Below the pieces are notes generated by a model. The model saw only the letters and a list, made by a program, of their open reading frames with translations, was not told where the DNA came from and searched no databases. A stretch of DNA of 64,000 bases from Eremomyces bilateralis CBS 781.70 (taxonomy: Eukaryota > Ascomycota > Dothideomycetes > Eremomycetales > Eremomycetaceae), in NCBI RefSeq assembly GCF_010015585.1, contig NW_022985096.1:33264-97263 (forward strand), read 5' to 3'. Shown in pieces: positions 45,153-56,664 of this stretch. Positions within the stretch are counted from its first letter, which is position 1. Each line of letters begins with the position of its first letter. Both the position numbers and the translations under genes were made by a program.

Positions 45153-47092
45153 ATGGCAGAACCGAAATTCGATGAAAAGGTCATTGACCCTCAAATACAA
45201 CCACCCGACTACTACCATAATGCCGGTGAAGTCGAAGACAATGCCGACCATCTTCAGCGACATCTGGGCAATCGACAAATCCAGCTCATCGCCATTGGAG
45301 GCTCGATCGGAACGGCGCTCTTTGTGAGTATCAATGCCGGTCTTGCCAATGGTGGTCCTGCATCGTTGTTCCTTGCATTCTCCTTGTCCTCAATTATGTT
45401 GGGTTTAGTGAATAACTGTGCGGCCGAAATGTCAACTTACATGCCTGTTTCCGGAGGCTTCATCCGTCTCGCCGGGAAATGGGTCGACGATGCGTTTGGG
45501 GTCATGGCAGGATGGAACTTCTTCCTCTATGAAGCCCTCCTCATCCCCTTCGAGATTACGGCTATAAGCACAGTGCTTTCGTATTGGCGGGATGATATCC
45601 CACCGGCTGCCGTAATTGCAGTATGTATCGTCTGCTATGCGTGAGAAATACCATTTTCGTTCCCTTTGAAACCTATCCCCAGATCCTGAAGACAATGTTT
45701 TGGAGAATGAATGCTAAAATCTGGCAATAGCGTCTTTAACGCGCTTGCAGTGCATTACTATGGTGAATCCGAGTTCTGGCTCTCTGGCGGCAAAGTCATA
45801 CTGATCATCATCTTGTTCTCCTTCACGTTCGTGACAATGGTCGGCGGCAATCCTAAGCATGTACGTCTAATCAGCAAATTGCAGCTGAATAGTCATCTAA
45901 ATCTCACTTAGGATGCTTACGGGTTCCGTTACTGGAGAGACCCTGGCGCTTTCGCCGAATATCGTACCACCGGCTCCCTAGGGCGGTTTGAGGGCTTCCT
46001 CGCAGCACTCTGGACTTCTTCTTTCGCGGTCGTTGGGCCCGAGTACATCGCGATGATAGCGGCAGAAGCGAAGCGGCCGCGTACCTACATCAAGTCAGCA
46101 TTCAAAACCGTCTATTTCCGCTTCGGGTTGTTTTTCATGGGCGGCGCTCTGGCCGTTAGCATTGTTCTTCCTCGCAACGATCCGACGCTACTTGCGATTA
46201 TCAACGGCGATGCAGGCGGATCAGGAACAGCTTCTGCTTCGCCATACGTCATTGCGATGCAAAACCTTGGGGTCGAGGGACTACCCCATCTGGTCAACGC
46301 GCTGTTGGTCACTTCGATCTTTTCGGCTGGCAATACTTATACCTATTGCGCTACGCGGAGCTTATATGGCCTGGCTCTTGAAGGACAAGCGCCTAGTTTT
46401 TTCCGGTATTGCACGAAAAGCGGCGTCCCCATCGTCTGTTTCGCTTTCGTGATGTGCTTCCCCTGCTTGGCGTTCCTTCAGCTGGGCAACAATTCGGCCA
46501 CTGTGCTTAGTTGGCTAGTACGTTGTTTGAATCCTTACAGGTTTCCAGGAGAGGACTTATGCTAAACTCTTATAGGTGAGCCTTATCACTGCCGGCGGTA
46601 TTATTAATTTCATCGTCATCTGCTCGACATACTTGAAATTTTACTACGCGACTAAGGCGCAAAACTTTGATCGGAGCAAGTTGCCATACACTGGTTACCT
46701 GCAGCCAGTAAGTTTCGAACCAACTTGAATTGCACGAACTGTTCTAATCCTGATCATAGTGGTGCGGCTGGATCGGATTGTGTTGGATGATATTCGTCGT
46801 CTTCACCTATGGCTATGCCTCGTTCAAACCTTGGAGCGTCAAGAACTTCTTCATAAATTATACCATGGTTCTCCTGGCCCCTGTCCTGTTCATTTTCTGG
46901 AAGCTTGTCAAGCGCACGAAATGGATCCCGTCAAGCCAGGTGGATCTTATATGGGAGGCACCAATCATTGATGCGTATGAATTAACTTTCTACGAACCGC
47001 CGCTGAGTTTCTGGGTCGAAATGTTGCAGTTGATGGGAATCAAGAGGAAGGGAAAGGGAGATCGGAGGTCCAGTATCGCCATGCGACCGTAG
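45153..47092 (+). CDS. Amino acid permease, YAT/AAT family (Dip5-like)
   Basis: Five exons (45153-45640, 45731-45860, 45912-46517, 46576-46707, 46760-47092) give 562 aa. All four introns are 51-90 nt with canonical sites and keep phase. It is a plasma-membrane proton symporter with about 12 membrane segments. The first segment carries the family block NRQIQLIAIGGSIGTALFVS. Others are MPVSGGFIRLAGKWVDDAFG, FEGFLAALWTSSFAVVGPEY, the AEAKRPRTYIKSAFKTVYFR loop and IFSAGNTYTYCATRSLYGLA. This combination is closest to Dip5-type acidic amino acid permeases (Glu/Asp uptake), but substrate choice is inference. The N-terminal 50 residues are hydrophilic and cytosolic, with lysines that could be ubiquitin sites. 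Confidence 0.9.
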
Positions 47093-47655
47093 AATTCCCC
47101 TTAATGAGCTACGTCGTGTGTGTCGGACAGGACATGGACTATGCTTTGGCAGTTAGCACCTTTCCGTAGGGAAACTGCGTTCTACGCTTAATGAATGATC
47201 CTAACTTTTTGTTTATCTACTTGTTGATACGCGAGATGAATGACAGGAATCTGAGCAAGATAAGCCCAGTTGAGATTAGGTGTATAACCTCCTAGTGTGG
47301 AACGAGGCTACAGGAACCATCATGAAATAACGAAAGACCCGAGCTAGGATCGGACGGTTGGCTGGTAAAACTAAAGGTCTGCTAGAACTGCTGGAGCGCG
47401 TATTTGTTTGAATATGTAGAGCTTATAGCTGGGCATCGCGTCCAAATACGCGGTGCACCTAGGGAGCATTAATGAATAATGGTACGAAAACCCTAGGAAA
47501 GTATGGTACCAGGGGGGCTTCGGATGAGAGTAGCCGGAGATGGCAGTTCGGTTCCTACAATTGCCGAGCGAGACTCAGAATCCAGCATTCTTACATAGTA
47601 GTTCCTTAACCAATATACCGATTGTAGTGCGTAATTCCCGCCCAAGAAATCAACC
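47093..47655. other. Intergenic region permease / SDR
   Basis: 563 bp between two same-strand genes. It holds the permease 3' end and the SDR promoter. Nothing else is seen. Confidence 0.4.
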
Positions 47656-48537
47656 ATGGCCGACCCTACCATCACCCGCCCCACCCGCTCCCTAGCCGGA
47701 AAAGTCGCCATCATCACCGGCGCCGGCTCCGAAGGCGACGGCATCGGCAACGGCCGCGCCGCCGCAATCCTCCTCGCCGAGGTGGGCTGCGCGGTCGCCT
47801 GCGTAGACTTCGACCTCGCGCGCGCGCAGCGGACGGTTAGCATGATCGAGTCGGAGGGCCACGGCAAGGCGCTGGCGCTCAGCGGGGACATCACGTCGGA
47901 AGATACCTGCAAGAGCATTGTTGAGAAGACGCTAGAGGCATGGGGGAGGGTGGATGTGCTGGTGAATAATGTAGGGGGCTTGGGGGGGAGGGGGACGGCG
48001 GTGGAGGTGGAGATGGAGACATGGGCGAAGGGAATGGAGTTGAATGTCGGGTCGATGGTGATGATGGCGAAACACGCGATACCCGCGATGCTGAAGAACG
48101 AACCCACCCCGGTCTGCCAATATCGCGGGGCGATCGTCAACATGGCGAGCGTGGCGGGGTTACGGGGCGGAACGCCGCATCTGCTGTATCCGACGGCGAA
48201 GGGGGCGGTGGTGAACATGACGCGCGCGATGGCAGCGCATCATGCGGCGGAGGGGATCCGGGTGAACTGCGTGTGTCCGGGGATGCTATATACGCCGATG
48301 ATGTATGGGCAGGGGATGAGTGAGGAGATGCGGGCGGCGAGGAAGGAGAGGAGTCTGTTGAAAACAGAGGGAAATGGGTGGGATGCGGGAAGTGCGATCC
48401 GGTTTTTGGCGACGGATGAGAGTCGGTGGATTACTGGTGAGATGAACGCGATGGATAAAGGGGTTGGGCTAACAAGTATAGGGATTGCATTACCTGTTGA
48501 TGCTGGGGCGACGTCTGCGGTCATGCTGGGTGAGTGA
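47656..48537 (+). CDS. Short-chain dehydrogenase/reductase (classical SDR)
   Basis: Exons 47656-48436 and 48482-48537 give 278 aa. The cofactor loop is TGAGSEGDGIG (TGxxxxxGIG, residues 21-31). Asp51 in ACVDFD suggests NAD preference. Catalytic residues are N130, S165 (VNMASV), Y178 and K182 (LLYPTAKGAV). The segment 48437-48481 is read as an intron (GTGAGA donor, CTAAC branch, TAG acceptor). Removing it restores the family's WITGIALPVDAGAT. It is 45 nt with no in-frame stop, so an unspliced mRNA would still encode a 293 aa protein. A further possible intron, 48530-48616 (GTGAGT, CTGAC, TAG), would change the last residue from Glu to Lys and move the stop to 48622-48624. The substrate is unknown; the fold resembles fungal levodione reductase or 3-oxoacyl-reductase-like enzymes. 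Confidence 0.85.
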   Translation: MADPTITRPTRSLAGKVAIITGAGSEGDGIGNGRAAAILLAEVGCAVACVDFDLARAQRTVSMIESEGHGKALALSGDITSEDTCKSIVEKTLEAWGRVDVLVNNVGGLGGRGTAVEVEMETWAKGMELNVGSMVMMAKHAIPAMLKNEPTPVCQYRGAIVNMASVAGLRGGTPHLLYPTAKGAVVNMTRAMAAHHAAEGIRVNCVCPGMLYTPMMYGQGMSEEMRAARKERSLLKTEGNGWDAGSAIRFLATDESRWITGEMNAMDKGVGLTSIGIALPVDAGATSAVMLGE

Positions 48538-48812
48538 TTTGACTTTTCCATACTCCTTTGATCCCGTTGTACAATGTGTGGATACGTTGGATTGCACTGA
48601 CTCGTTTGGGTTGTAGGCAAATGAAGGGTTTGATATCGAAAACCAATATAGCCAAAGAAAATCAAGTTAAATGGAGCTTCAAATTTCTCCAATTGCTGTA
48701 AAACTTGGTCTATCTAGCCGCCTCAAGAAAAATACATGGCTAGCGCCTAACGAACCACATTTTTTTTGACAAATGAAGCAATTTATATCAACGACAATCT
48801 CGTAAAAGCCCT

Positions 48813-50701
48813 CTATGCCTCCGTCACGTACAAATCAACAAACTTATCAACTTCCATCTCCGACAGCTTCTCCAAATCTTGACCCAATGCAACCATCTCC
48901 TTGACCTTCGTGGCATCGTAATGCGGGGTGATGTGCCTCTCGAACTTCTTCAAGATCTCCGGCTTCGCCTCCTCACGTCGCAGCCTGTGTCCAAGCGGCG
49001 CCTCGACGACCTCCTCCTCCAGGACGGTGCCGTCGCGGAGCTTGACAGTGAGGGCGTTGGCGATGGTGCGCTTGTTGGGGTTGTGGTAGTCGGCGGTGAA
49101 CTGCGGGTCCTCGACGCAGCGGATGCGCTGGCGGAGGCTCTCGACGAGCTCGGAGGTGGCGGCTTCGGAGCCATCGGGGTAGTCGGTGGCCTCGAGGCGG
49201 TTGAAGACGAACATAGTGGAAACCATATACTATTTGCTGTTAGTATCGAATGCTCGTTTAGCAATATAGAGGGGTAAGGTGCATACCTGGACGCAGTGGT
49301 CGCGGTCCGCGAAGTTGTCCATGGGCTTGAACTGCTTGTCGATGATGCGGATGCAAGCCTCGTGAGTTCGGTTGACGACCTCCTCGATATCGGCAGCGGT
49401 CTTGCCCAGAGCCGCGAGCTTCTTGTTGAGGCGCTGAGCAGCCTCGACGGCAGTTTGGGAATGGAATTCGGCTGGCTCAAGTCAGCTACATCCCCAGTTA
49501 CGCGGACAATTGAGGAGACTTACCAGGGTAGGAGACCTTGAACAGAACGCTCTCCATGACATAGCTGCCATACGGCCTCTGGAACTCGAACGGCTTGCCG
49601 CCGAAGTTCACGTCATAGAAGCCCCAGGTCGGGGTGCTGAGGACGGACGGCATGCCACCCTCACCGGCCTGGACCTTCAAGCACAGGTTGACGGCGGTCT
49701 GGCAAGCATCACCAGCAGCCCAGCTCTTTCGGCTCATGGTGTTCGGGGTGTGCCTGTAAGTGCGCATGGACTGACCATCGCCCCACGCCTGGGAGATAGC
49801 ATCGCGGGTCTGTGACTCGTTCAAACCGAGCATCTTCGCCACGACCGCCGTGCTCGCGACCTTGACCAGTACCACGTGGTCGAGACCGACCTTGTTGAAG
49901 CTGTTCTCCAGCGCCAAGCATCCCTGGATCTCATGGGCCTTGATCATGGCCTCGAGCACGTCGTGGACCGTGAGGATCTTGCCGTTGCCGAGGTTGCCGC
50001 CGGCACGGTTCGTTCGCGAGATCCAGTCCGCAACGGCGAGGATGGCGCCCAAGTTGTCGGACGGATGGCCCCACTCGGCCGCCAGCCAGCAGTCATTGAA
50101 GTCCAACCACCGGATCATGGCGCCGATGTTGAAGGCGCCCTGAATGGGGTCCAGCTGGTACGGAGTGCCGAAGACACGGGTGCCATTAGGGACAATGGTG
50201 CCGGGAACGACGGGCCCGAGAAGTTTCGTGCACTCCTTGAATTCCAGAGCCTTGAGACCGCAACCGATGGTGTCGAGGAAAACCCAGCGGGCCGTGTCGA
50301 ACTATGTGTCGGGTAAGCCCTTGCTTCTCCAATTGGGGCTAAACGCAGCCAATAGCTTGGAAAGGGGATTGATGAGGCTTCAATTGAGGTTATTGCAAGG
50401 AATCACATACTGCCAGTTCGGAGTCGACTTTGTAATTGTGGATATAGCTCGCCATATCAACCAGCTCCGGATCCCATTTGTTTGCACTTGTCGGCGCAGG
50501 AGCGCCGCTTTGGAGAGGAGACATGGTGGAGAAAGCTGCGGACCTCGAAATCTGCTGTAGACCTGAGAATTTGGAGGTGGAGGAAGCAATGGAAGGGCGA
50601 GAAACAGCTCGTGAGATGGCCGAAGCAGTGGGGTTCCTCGCAGCTTTCTGCCGAAGCGACCTGGATGCTGCAGTGCAGATGTTGCGGCTCAGAGCAGACA
50701 T
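48813..50701 (-). CDS. prpD: 2-methylcitrate dehydratase, mitochondrial (MmgE/PrpD family)
   Basis: Exons 50701-50411, 50301-49524, 49471-49287 and 49229-48813 give 556 aa. It dehydrates 2-methylcitrate to 2-methyl-cis-aconitate in the methylcitrate cycle, which detoxifies propionyl-CoA. The first 60 residues are Arg/Ser/Ala-rich with no acids ([20 protein letters not shown]), a typical mitochondrial presequence. PrpD landmarks are [14 protein letters not shown], the active-site block [20 protein letters not shown] followed by [32 protein letters not shown] and the C-terminal [15 protein letters not shown]. Yeast Pdh1 is the named fungal relative. All introns are phase-consistent. It converges on the SDR with only 275 bp between stops. 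No other methylcitrate-cycle gene is near. Confidence 0.92.
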
Positions 50702-52085
50702 GACGACCAAATGAAGCTCTCTAAATCAAAAGCTTCCTCTGGAACAGAAGAATTAATGGATCTGTTGCAGGGAAGAAGTCGCGAACTTTTTGTTTTCTCA
50801 AAGAAAAAGATCTGGAGCGGACGGGAGAAAACATGAACCAGCGGGCGGGTGGGATTTCGAGGGGTTGATCCGCTTGAGCTCCGCGATTCCGGCCGGGCTT
50901 CCTCGGGAATAACGAGTCGTTCGGATGGGGGAAAATCTCTGCCGAACGGATGCTCCCAGGAGGCCAGTCCCATGTGAGAACAGTGAGATGGATGGGAGAT
51001 ACCCGAATATTCACGATGGATTACTGCGACTCGACTTCAATTGTTCATTTGCGTCCCAACAGATTACAATGGATGTTGTAGAACTCCAATGCTAAATGTA
51101 TGATTGCTTGTATTATTACAGATTGTATGGGAAGGACCTCCTACGTCACCACCATGTATCAATTGAATATCATATCTATATAGTATACCCAGAGCATCAC
51201 TCCATGAGCGATCAAGAACTTACGGAGCTTTAAACCGAGAAGCGAAACGATCTCCGACACCGGCAACGGCCATTTTATATGTTGATATTTCCAGCTATAC
51301 GGTAATAATACGGTTTATGGGAAAAGCATGGAATTCTCACCTCCGAAGCTACGGTTCCATTATGAGCTTTCTTGAACAGACGGCGATGATCATCCGGTTG
51401 CTTCTACTCCGAGACAAGGGTAAAACGGAGAACACGAGCCCGGAACAACTCAGAGTATGAGTTGGCTAACTCGAACACTTTCCATAATTGATCTCTAGCC
51501 AGGACAAAGATACCTGTCTTACAAACGACATCTACAATGTACGGTAAACGGACTGGCTGTGATGGAGGATACTAAGTACATAATCCTACTTACTTCGCCC
51601 AACGACCTGAGACGAAACCTTGATCAGCCGACCACAGAAGAACTCCATTGCTTCGTCGATCGTTCAATTTGGACAGTTCAACTAGACCTAAAATCACCCA
51701 TCGATGTAATATCCCGCTGAGCACTGTTCGTGTGTTCACCTTCAGTCCTTCACCCCTTGCCACCGCAAGTGCCCCCAAATGACCGGTGCAACCAAGGCAG
51801 GGTCTAATTGCCGCAGGATCTTATTCCGTTATTCGTCACAATCGCTCTCGAACCGCAAAATGCCCGGAGAAACCGTCCACTATATACCCCGGAATATTGG
51901 CGACGTAGACCCGTGGAAGACTCTCGAAGATGGCGGCGATGGAAGAGGAGCTCAATGTCAAGCGTTTCGAATTCGAGGATGTACTCCGTACAAGGAAGGT
52001 CTGTCGAAGAGAGTGCTAGTCGTCGGAAGAGATCCGTGAACCAACTCTTTGTAGGAGTCGTAGCTCGCCAAGGAGCAGCAGATCT
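50702..52085. other. Intergenic region upstream of prpD
   Basis: 1.4 kb. The left end is the prpD promoter. A plus-strand open stretch around 51859-52030 has no recognisable domain and is not called. The rest shows nothing. Confidence 0.4.
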
Positions 52086-53042
52086 CTACACCGTAGCAGT
52101 TTTGAGGTTGTTTGCCTCCACGCCCGATGGAAGGTGAATCGGCCCGGTGAATCTCCCTCGAACGCGTTCTTCAACTAGATGGATCCACAGCGTTGGTAAC
52201 CCGATCTCCGAAAGGTGCAACATCGCTTGGCTCGCTTCGAGGAAGTGGTCTTTGAATGTCTTCCAGAGCGCCTCGTCCTTCTCGTTGTCGCTCCCCGGTT
52301 GTGGGAAGTACGGATCGTTATTGACGAACGCTATGACGGCTTGAGTTACCCCGTATCCGTCCAGTGTGATGCTCTTGCAGCGGTCGAAATCTAGGATCCA
52401 GATGCTATGGTCGCCAAGGGTCTCCGATTTTAGGACGGTCTGGAATTCGTCGTCGGTTTTCCTCGGGGGAGCAAGAACGAATTCGACATCATCGGCGTCC
52501 AATCGCACCTTCCAATAGAGCTCTGCAAGCCCTTCTGCCAGCTTTTTCGCGTAGAGTGTCGTATCCAGCCCAAGCTCCTCCATTTGGTCAGCATGAAGAG
52601 GATAATTTCGGAGACTGAACGCTTGAGACTCTGAATCTGGTTTGTGCTGCCGCCGGCAGCCTAGATATGGTCGGATTAAGCAGTCTCGGTTCGCTACCGC
52701 CTCCTTGCTGGATGCTCGGATGGACTCAGGGGAGTACCGATCGATGATCCTGTCGCGTACTTCCCGAGGGAAATGCGGTATCCGCTCGCTGATGAGGGCG
52801 TTGCAGGGTCGATGGCCGTTCGGGAATCTCTCAAGATGGTCGTTCCACCAAGGATCGTCGACAGGAACGTAGTTGGGGGAATCCGGGGTGGTGACAAGCG
52901 CGGCTTTTAGAGCCTTCTGATGCATCACAAAGCCGTTGTACAGTGAGCCTTCCGATCCCCCTTCTTCTCTTTTGATGGCGTAATGCGTGTCGTCAGCGGA
53001 CCAGACGGTCCCGCAGGATCCTTCTCCGATGCAGTAGTACAT
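52086..53042 (-). CDS. DUF3669-domain protein (N-terminus probably incomplete)
   Basis: The stated frame gives 318 aa from an ATG at 53042. The C-terminal half matches DUF3669: HSIWILDFDRCKSITLDGYG, TQAVIAFVNNDPYFPQPG, then DEALWKTFKDHFLEAS. The N-terminus, CIGEGSCGTVWSADDTHYAI followed by KRE, resembles a kinase glycine loop plus the VAIK-type lysine, as in other DUF3669 proteins, which look like degenerate kinases. No HRD or DFG motif is seen. The frame stays open and coding-like upstream to 53159 (SLSSRNSARSIPQPTRKMYY). An in-frame TGA lies at 53162-53160. The true start is therefore likely in an upstream exon whose splice I cannot fix. Role unknown. Confidence 0.65.
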   Translation of the reverse strand: MYYCIGEGSCGTVWSADDTHYAIKREEGGSEGSLYNGFVMHQKALKAALVTTPDSPNYVPVDDPWWNDHLERFPNGHRPCNALISERIPHFPREVRDRIIDRYSPESIRASSKEAVANRDCLIRPYLGCRRQHKPDSESQAFSLRNYPLHADQMEELGLDTTLYAKKLAEGLAELYWKVRLDADDVEFVLAPPRKTDDEFQTVLKSETLGDHSIWILDFDRCKSITLDGYGVTQAVIAFVNNDPYFPQPGSDNEKDEALWKTFKDHFLEASQAMLHLSEIGLPTLWIHLVEERVRGRFTGPIHLPSGVEANNLKTATV

Positions 53043-53159
53043 CTTTCGCGTCGGTTGGGGTATTGATCTTGCAGAATTTCTGCTGCTTAATGATTTGGTC
53101 GCAATGATAAACGAGGATGCGTCGATCTCCCCAGCCCGAGATAACTGGGGAGAGTATTC

Positions 53160-54809
53160 TCAATTATGGTTCACCTGGGGCGCGTGAACCAAGAAAGTGA
53201 GCCGAAATCGCTGACCACACAATCAAATGCTAGAGCGGACCATTGAAGATTGGCAATTCGAATCCGTCCAGATCTGAAACATCGAGATATCGAGAAATCG
53301 TGATTATCGACAAGTCTTCCTCTCCATGTCGTCGAGGCAATTGTCGTCCTGGCCGAGAACAGGCAGGAGCAACTGCTTCGAGATTTATGGTGAGCGAACG
53401 CCCGATCGCCTTTAATCGAGAATTTATTCCACGGTGGACCATGAGGGTTAAACCATATCTTGTCCGTGATCGACCGCACTCTTCGTCGGATGAGGACAAC
53501 TGTACGGAGCACAGTGCCAAGGCATTTACAACTAGCACCGATCGACAAGGACACGAAGATGATCGTGGATCGGACAGGTTACCGATGTTGTCTGTTAGGC
53601 TCAAACAAACGGGTCCTTGTATGGTGTTTAGAAATTAGATATGCATAGATAGGTCAACGAAGGTATTAGTACCCGGAAGTACGTAGTTGGGAGTGATTCC
53701 TAGCTCCTTTGCATCTTCGATATCGCCAACAGGGCGAAAATAAGGTTACTTGGCCCCTGGCTGCCCGCAACCATCGAACAGATTTGAGGACAAAGCCGGT
53801 CGTCTTGGCTTTTCGGTGTCTTTTATATCGGAGTATGCGCACCAAAGTGCGCAGTATCTATGGAAGGTTTCCTGTTGACAAGTCAATCGCAACTGAGAAT
53901 CGGTACCTTGCTGGAATACCACCAAATTTCTAGAGCTTCGAAGGGTAAGGAGCTTGAAAACTACCGGCTACGACCTTGGTCTTTATGATGCCGCATTCCA
54001 AAGCACCCTCAACTCGATAGAGCTCTACGACTCATACGGTCCTACACTCTCAGGCGTCGCTATCGGTTCGAACCAGTCCCGGTAGGAAGACATGTGGTGG
54101 AACTTGGATCTGTATCTTTCTGCTACTGTTTGCATGACAGGTCACAGGAAGCTGGGGACAGGGGTATCCATAAAAGTGGAGAGTTCACAGGAGAGATGGC
54201 ATGGGAGGAATTGAATCTTCGAAAAGAACTTGTCTTTTGAACATCAACAACCTCACGTATAGAACACCGGAAGAGACCCGCAAGGACTTCCAAAGCCAGA
54301 ATCACAATATGTGAAGCCTGCCGGCCAGCTTCAAGCGTGGTAAGACATACAGCTCAAGCTTGATGGACCGATCTAGTTCATTCGGATGCCTTGCTATCCC
54401 AGTATATGTGCAACCAACGCCCGGCTGAATGCCATCCTCTCCATCGACTCGATCGTATTGGCCGTGATCTTCAAGAGGCGTCGATGCTGAATGAGACCCA
54501 CGATCAACGAAACGCGCAATCGTGGGATTCTCGAATTATCAACAAGTGATTGGTGCCTCATTCCCTCCATGTCTCTCCCCTACCGTTGGTCTGGAGTCTA
54601 CTTTCGAGAGAGCTGAGTTGATTGTTATTTTCGGGAGCTCACTGACATGGCCATTCCTCATACTATTTTCCTAAGTCGGAGTTTCCTGCTGTGCGTAGTT
54701 GAGTATTCTTAATTCTTAAAGGGTGGCCGTGGTAGTCTATGGGTTCCGTTCTCTAGAATTTATTTCTCTATTCTCTTGTCCTTATGAACTGCGTTTTGTG
54801 GTCTACATA
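53160..54809. other. Region between the DUF3669 gene and the metallopeptidase pseudogene
   Basis: 1.65 kb. It may contain the first exon of the DUF3669 gene; candidate open pieces lie at 53230-53604, minus strand. A coding-like plus-strand stretch at about 53951-54080 (TTGYDLGLYDAAFQSTLNS, IELYDSYGPTLSGVAIGSN) ends in TAG and looks like a gene fragment of unknown origin. Nothing else is supported. Confidence 0.35.
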
Positions 54810-56664
54810 ATGTTCCGACAAGCAAGTTGGGCCATATCCGGCCTTGTTGGAATCCTTATCTCGATATTCCCCTCCTACCAAGTTACCGACGATATAAATG
54901 AGGTTCCCCGTATCGAGACTTCATGCTCCTTCCCCGTCTTCTCTCTTTCCTTTATCAAGTCATTGCAAACCAGTCATATCTCCAAGGACAACGTAGAAGT
55001 GAAAATAAAATTCTCCATCACGCACCCTAGTATACATGATGTGGACAACCAGATTGAATATAATGTTACTCTCAAGCCTATGGCCGATTTGTACCCAACC
55101 ATGTCAGTTATTGATAATGATCAATTAGCGTTCACGAATGGAACCGTAGTATCAAGCCGGATTTTGATCCCGAGGGGCGAAACCTTTTTGCTCCAGAGAA
55201 CCTGGGAACTCGAGGTTATTGTCGGGACGGTGAATGACGGTGTGGGTGGCTCTGGGTTCGACAGGGTCTATGTTTCCTTTCAGAATCGGACAAAAGGCGC
55301 TCCTGTAGCCATCTTAACAAGGCCGGCGGAGTATTGGTAAGGAGCCCCATCCTTTGAGCATGCGAGAATAACTCCGAGACGACTAATTCCCTCTTTAGGC
55401 ACTCAAGGCTGGAAGAAATGACATACACAAACTTCACTTTGCCCAACGCTGGCGAGGCTGTCAGACAAGAGTGCGACTGCGAGAAAATGGTATAGATTCC
55501 GGGCCGGACATTGCTTCGTCCGACTCCCCCAGGTGGGCCTCCGGATCCTACTCTTGGAACCTGACGATATCCAGTCAATATTCAAGTCCGCTGGGAAAAG
55601 GATCCCGGTGGCGCTCTTCAAGCCCTGGCTGGTACAGGAGTTGGGTTGTTTCGAACAATAAATACTCAAGGCCAACTAGACTGGGGCTTTAGGCTCAATG
55701 CTTTTGGGCGCGTTTCCAGTGCCTTGACAACTGCAGCTGACGACTTGCCCGTTGCGGCGAAGCTTTACTTTGACGACGCACACTTCACAATGAAGTCTGG
55801 TCCTGACAGGAACAACCTCTAGCCCTGGGAATTTGACCTGGAGATCTCGTGGAGCGGAACCCGGATTAACACCGACGCGATTGTTACCCAATAAATCGGT
55901 CCGGACCTCGGTCGCGTTTGGTCTGAGTTTCGCAGAATCCGCTCCGAAGGAAACGCCATCGTTGGATTGGAAGGCGTCCCCCACATCGATGTCTGGTTCC
56001 CAGCTGATGTCTCAGCGTCCAACTACCTTAACAATCGCATCGCTCTGACGTCAATCCGCAGCTGTCGTCCAGATGTCATGGGTCATGAGTATGGCCATCA
56101 TGTCATGAATTCTCCTATGGACAACGACATCCCAAGCACGAGAGGGGAAAGCCACTCCTTTTGCTCGAACACTGAGACCCCCGGGGATGTCCTGAGTGGA
56201 AGGTTATGCCACTGCATTTGGCCTCCGAGTCCTTGGTCTCGATCAGTATGCGAGCCTCAATCTAGCCGCCTACTCCTGTTCAGTCAACCGAGACATGACT
56301 TCAGATGAGGGCCGCGTGGCAGCCGGGCTGCTCGATCTGATGGATGATGAGGGAACCACTCCCGAGTGCGCAGGTGGCAACGATGATCTAGGCCGTTTAG
56401 GATGGTGTGATCGCACCCGAGGCACTCTCTTCACGCCGCGGGCGTCCTAAGAGATTCGCTTGTCGGGCCACAGGTTTCCAGTGTGACTGCTTGGTGGGAG
56501 AGGTTAGCGGGGTCACGCAGGGGGCAAACGGGCATAGCGGATGGGTGGGAAGCCATGCGGTTCAACTACCATCCGCTCGCCCCTTGCAGACTCAGAACCT
56601 TCGGGAGGTACTGTCTTACTCTACCTGGCTGGCCTTGGATAAGCCTTCTGCTTATCAGAACTGA
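54810..56664 (+). pseudogene. Decayed secreted HExxH metallopeptidase-like gene
   Basis: The gene starts with a signal peptide (SWAISGLVGILISIFPS) and a 527 nt exon ending at an intact-looking intron (55337-55398, GTAAGG/TAG). The next segment reads in a single frame to about 56195 but is broken by four in-frame stops: TAG 55493, TGA 55562, TAG 55820 and TAA 55892. Protein-like sequence continues through them, for example WEKDPGGALQALAGTGVG, GVPHIDVWFPADVSASNYL and DVMGHEYGHHVMN. The HEYGH motif is a zinc-peptidase active site. GYATAFGLRVLGLDQY, likely with the third ligand Glu just before it, is in another frame. Further frame changes fall near 56440 and 56580, ending with LREVLSYSTWLALDKPSAY and TGA 56664. 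Function as an enzyme is lost. The peptidase family cannot be named with certainty. Confidence 0.75.

Noticed and set aside
49876-50316. 146-codon plus-strand open frame
   Set aside because: Antisense shadow of prpD exon 2.
54061-54090. GGTTCGAACC, a possible tRNA B box
   Set aside because: The flanking bases cannot form a T stem or an acceptor stem on either strand.
56046-56053. Fourth TGACGTCA palindrome
   Set aside because: It lies inside the metallopeptidase pseudogene coding region, far from any promoter; taken as chance.
55337-56200. Possibility that the stops in the metallopeptidase gene are inside introns
   Set aside because: Protein-like sequence continues directly on both sides of each stop in the same frame, and no donor/acceptor pairs of normal size bracket them cleanly.
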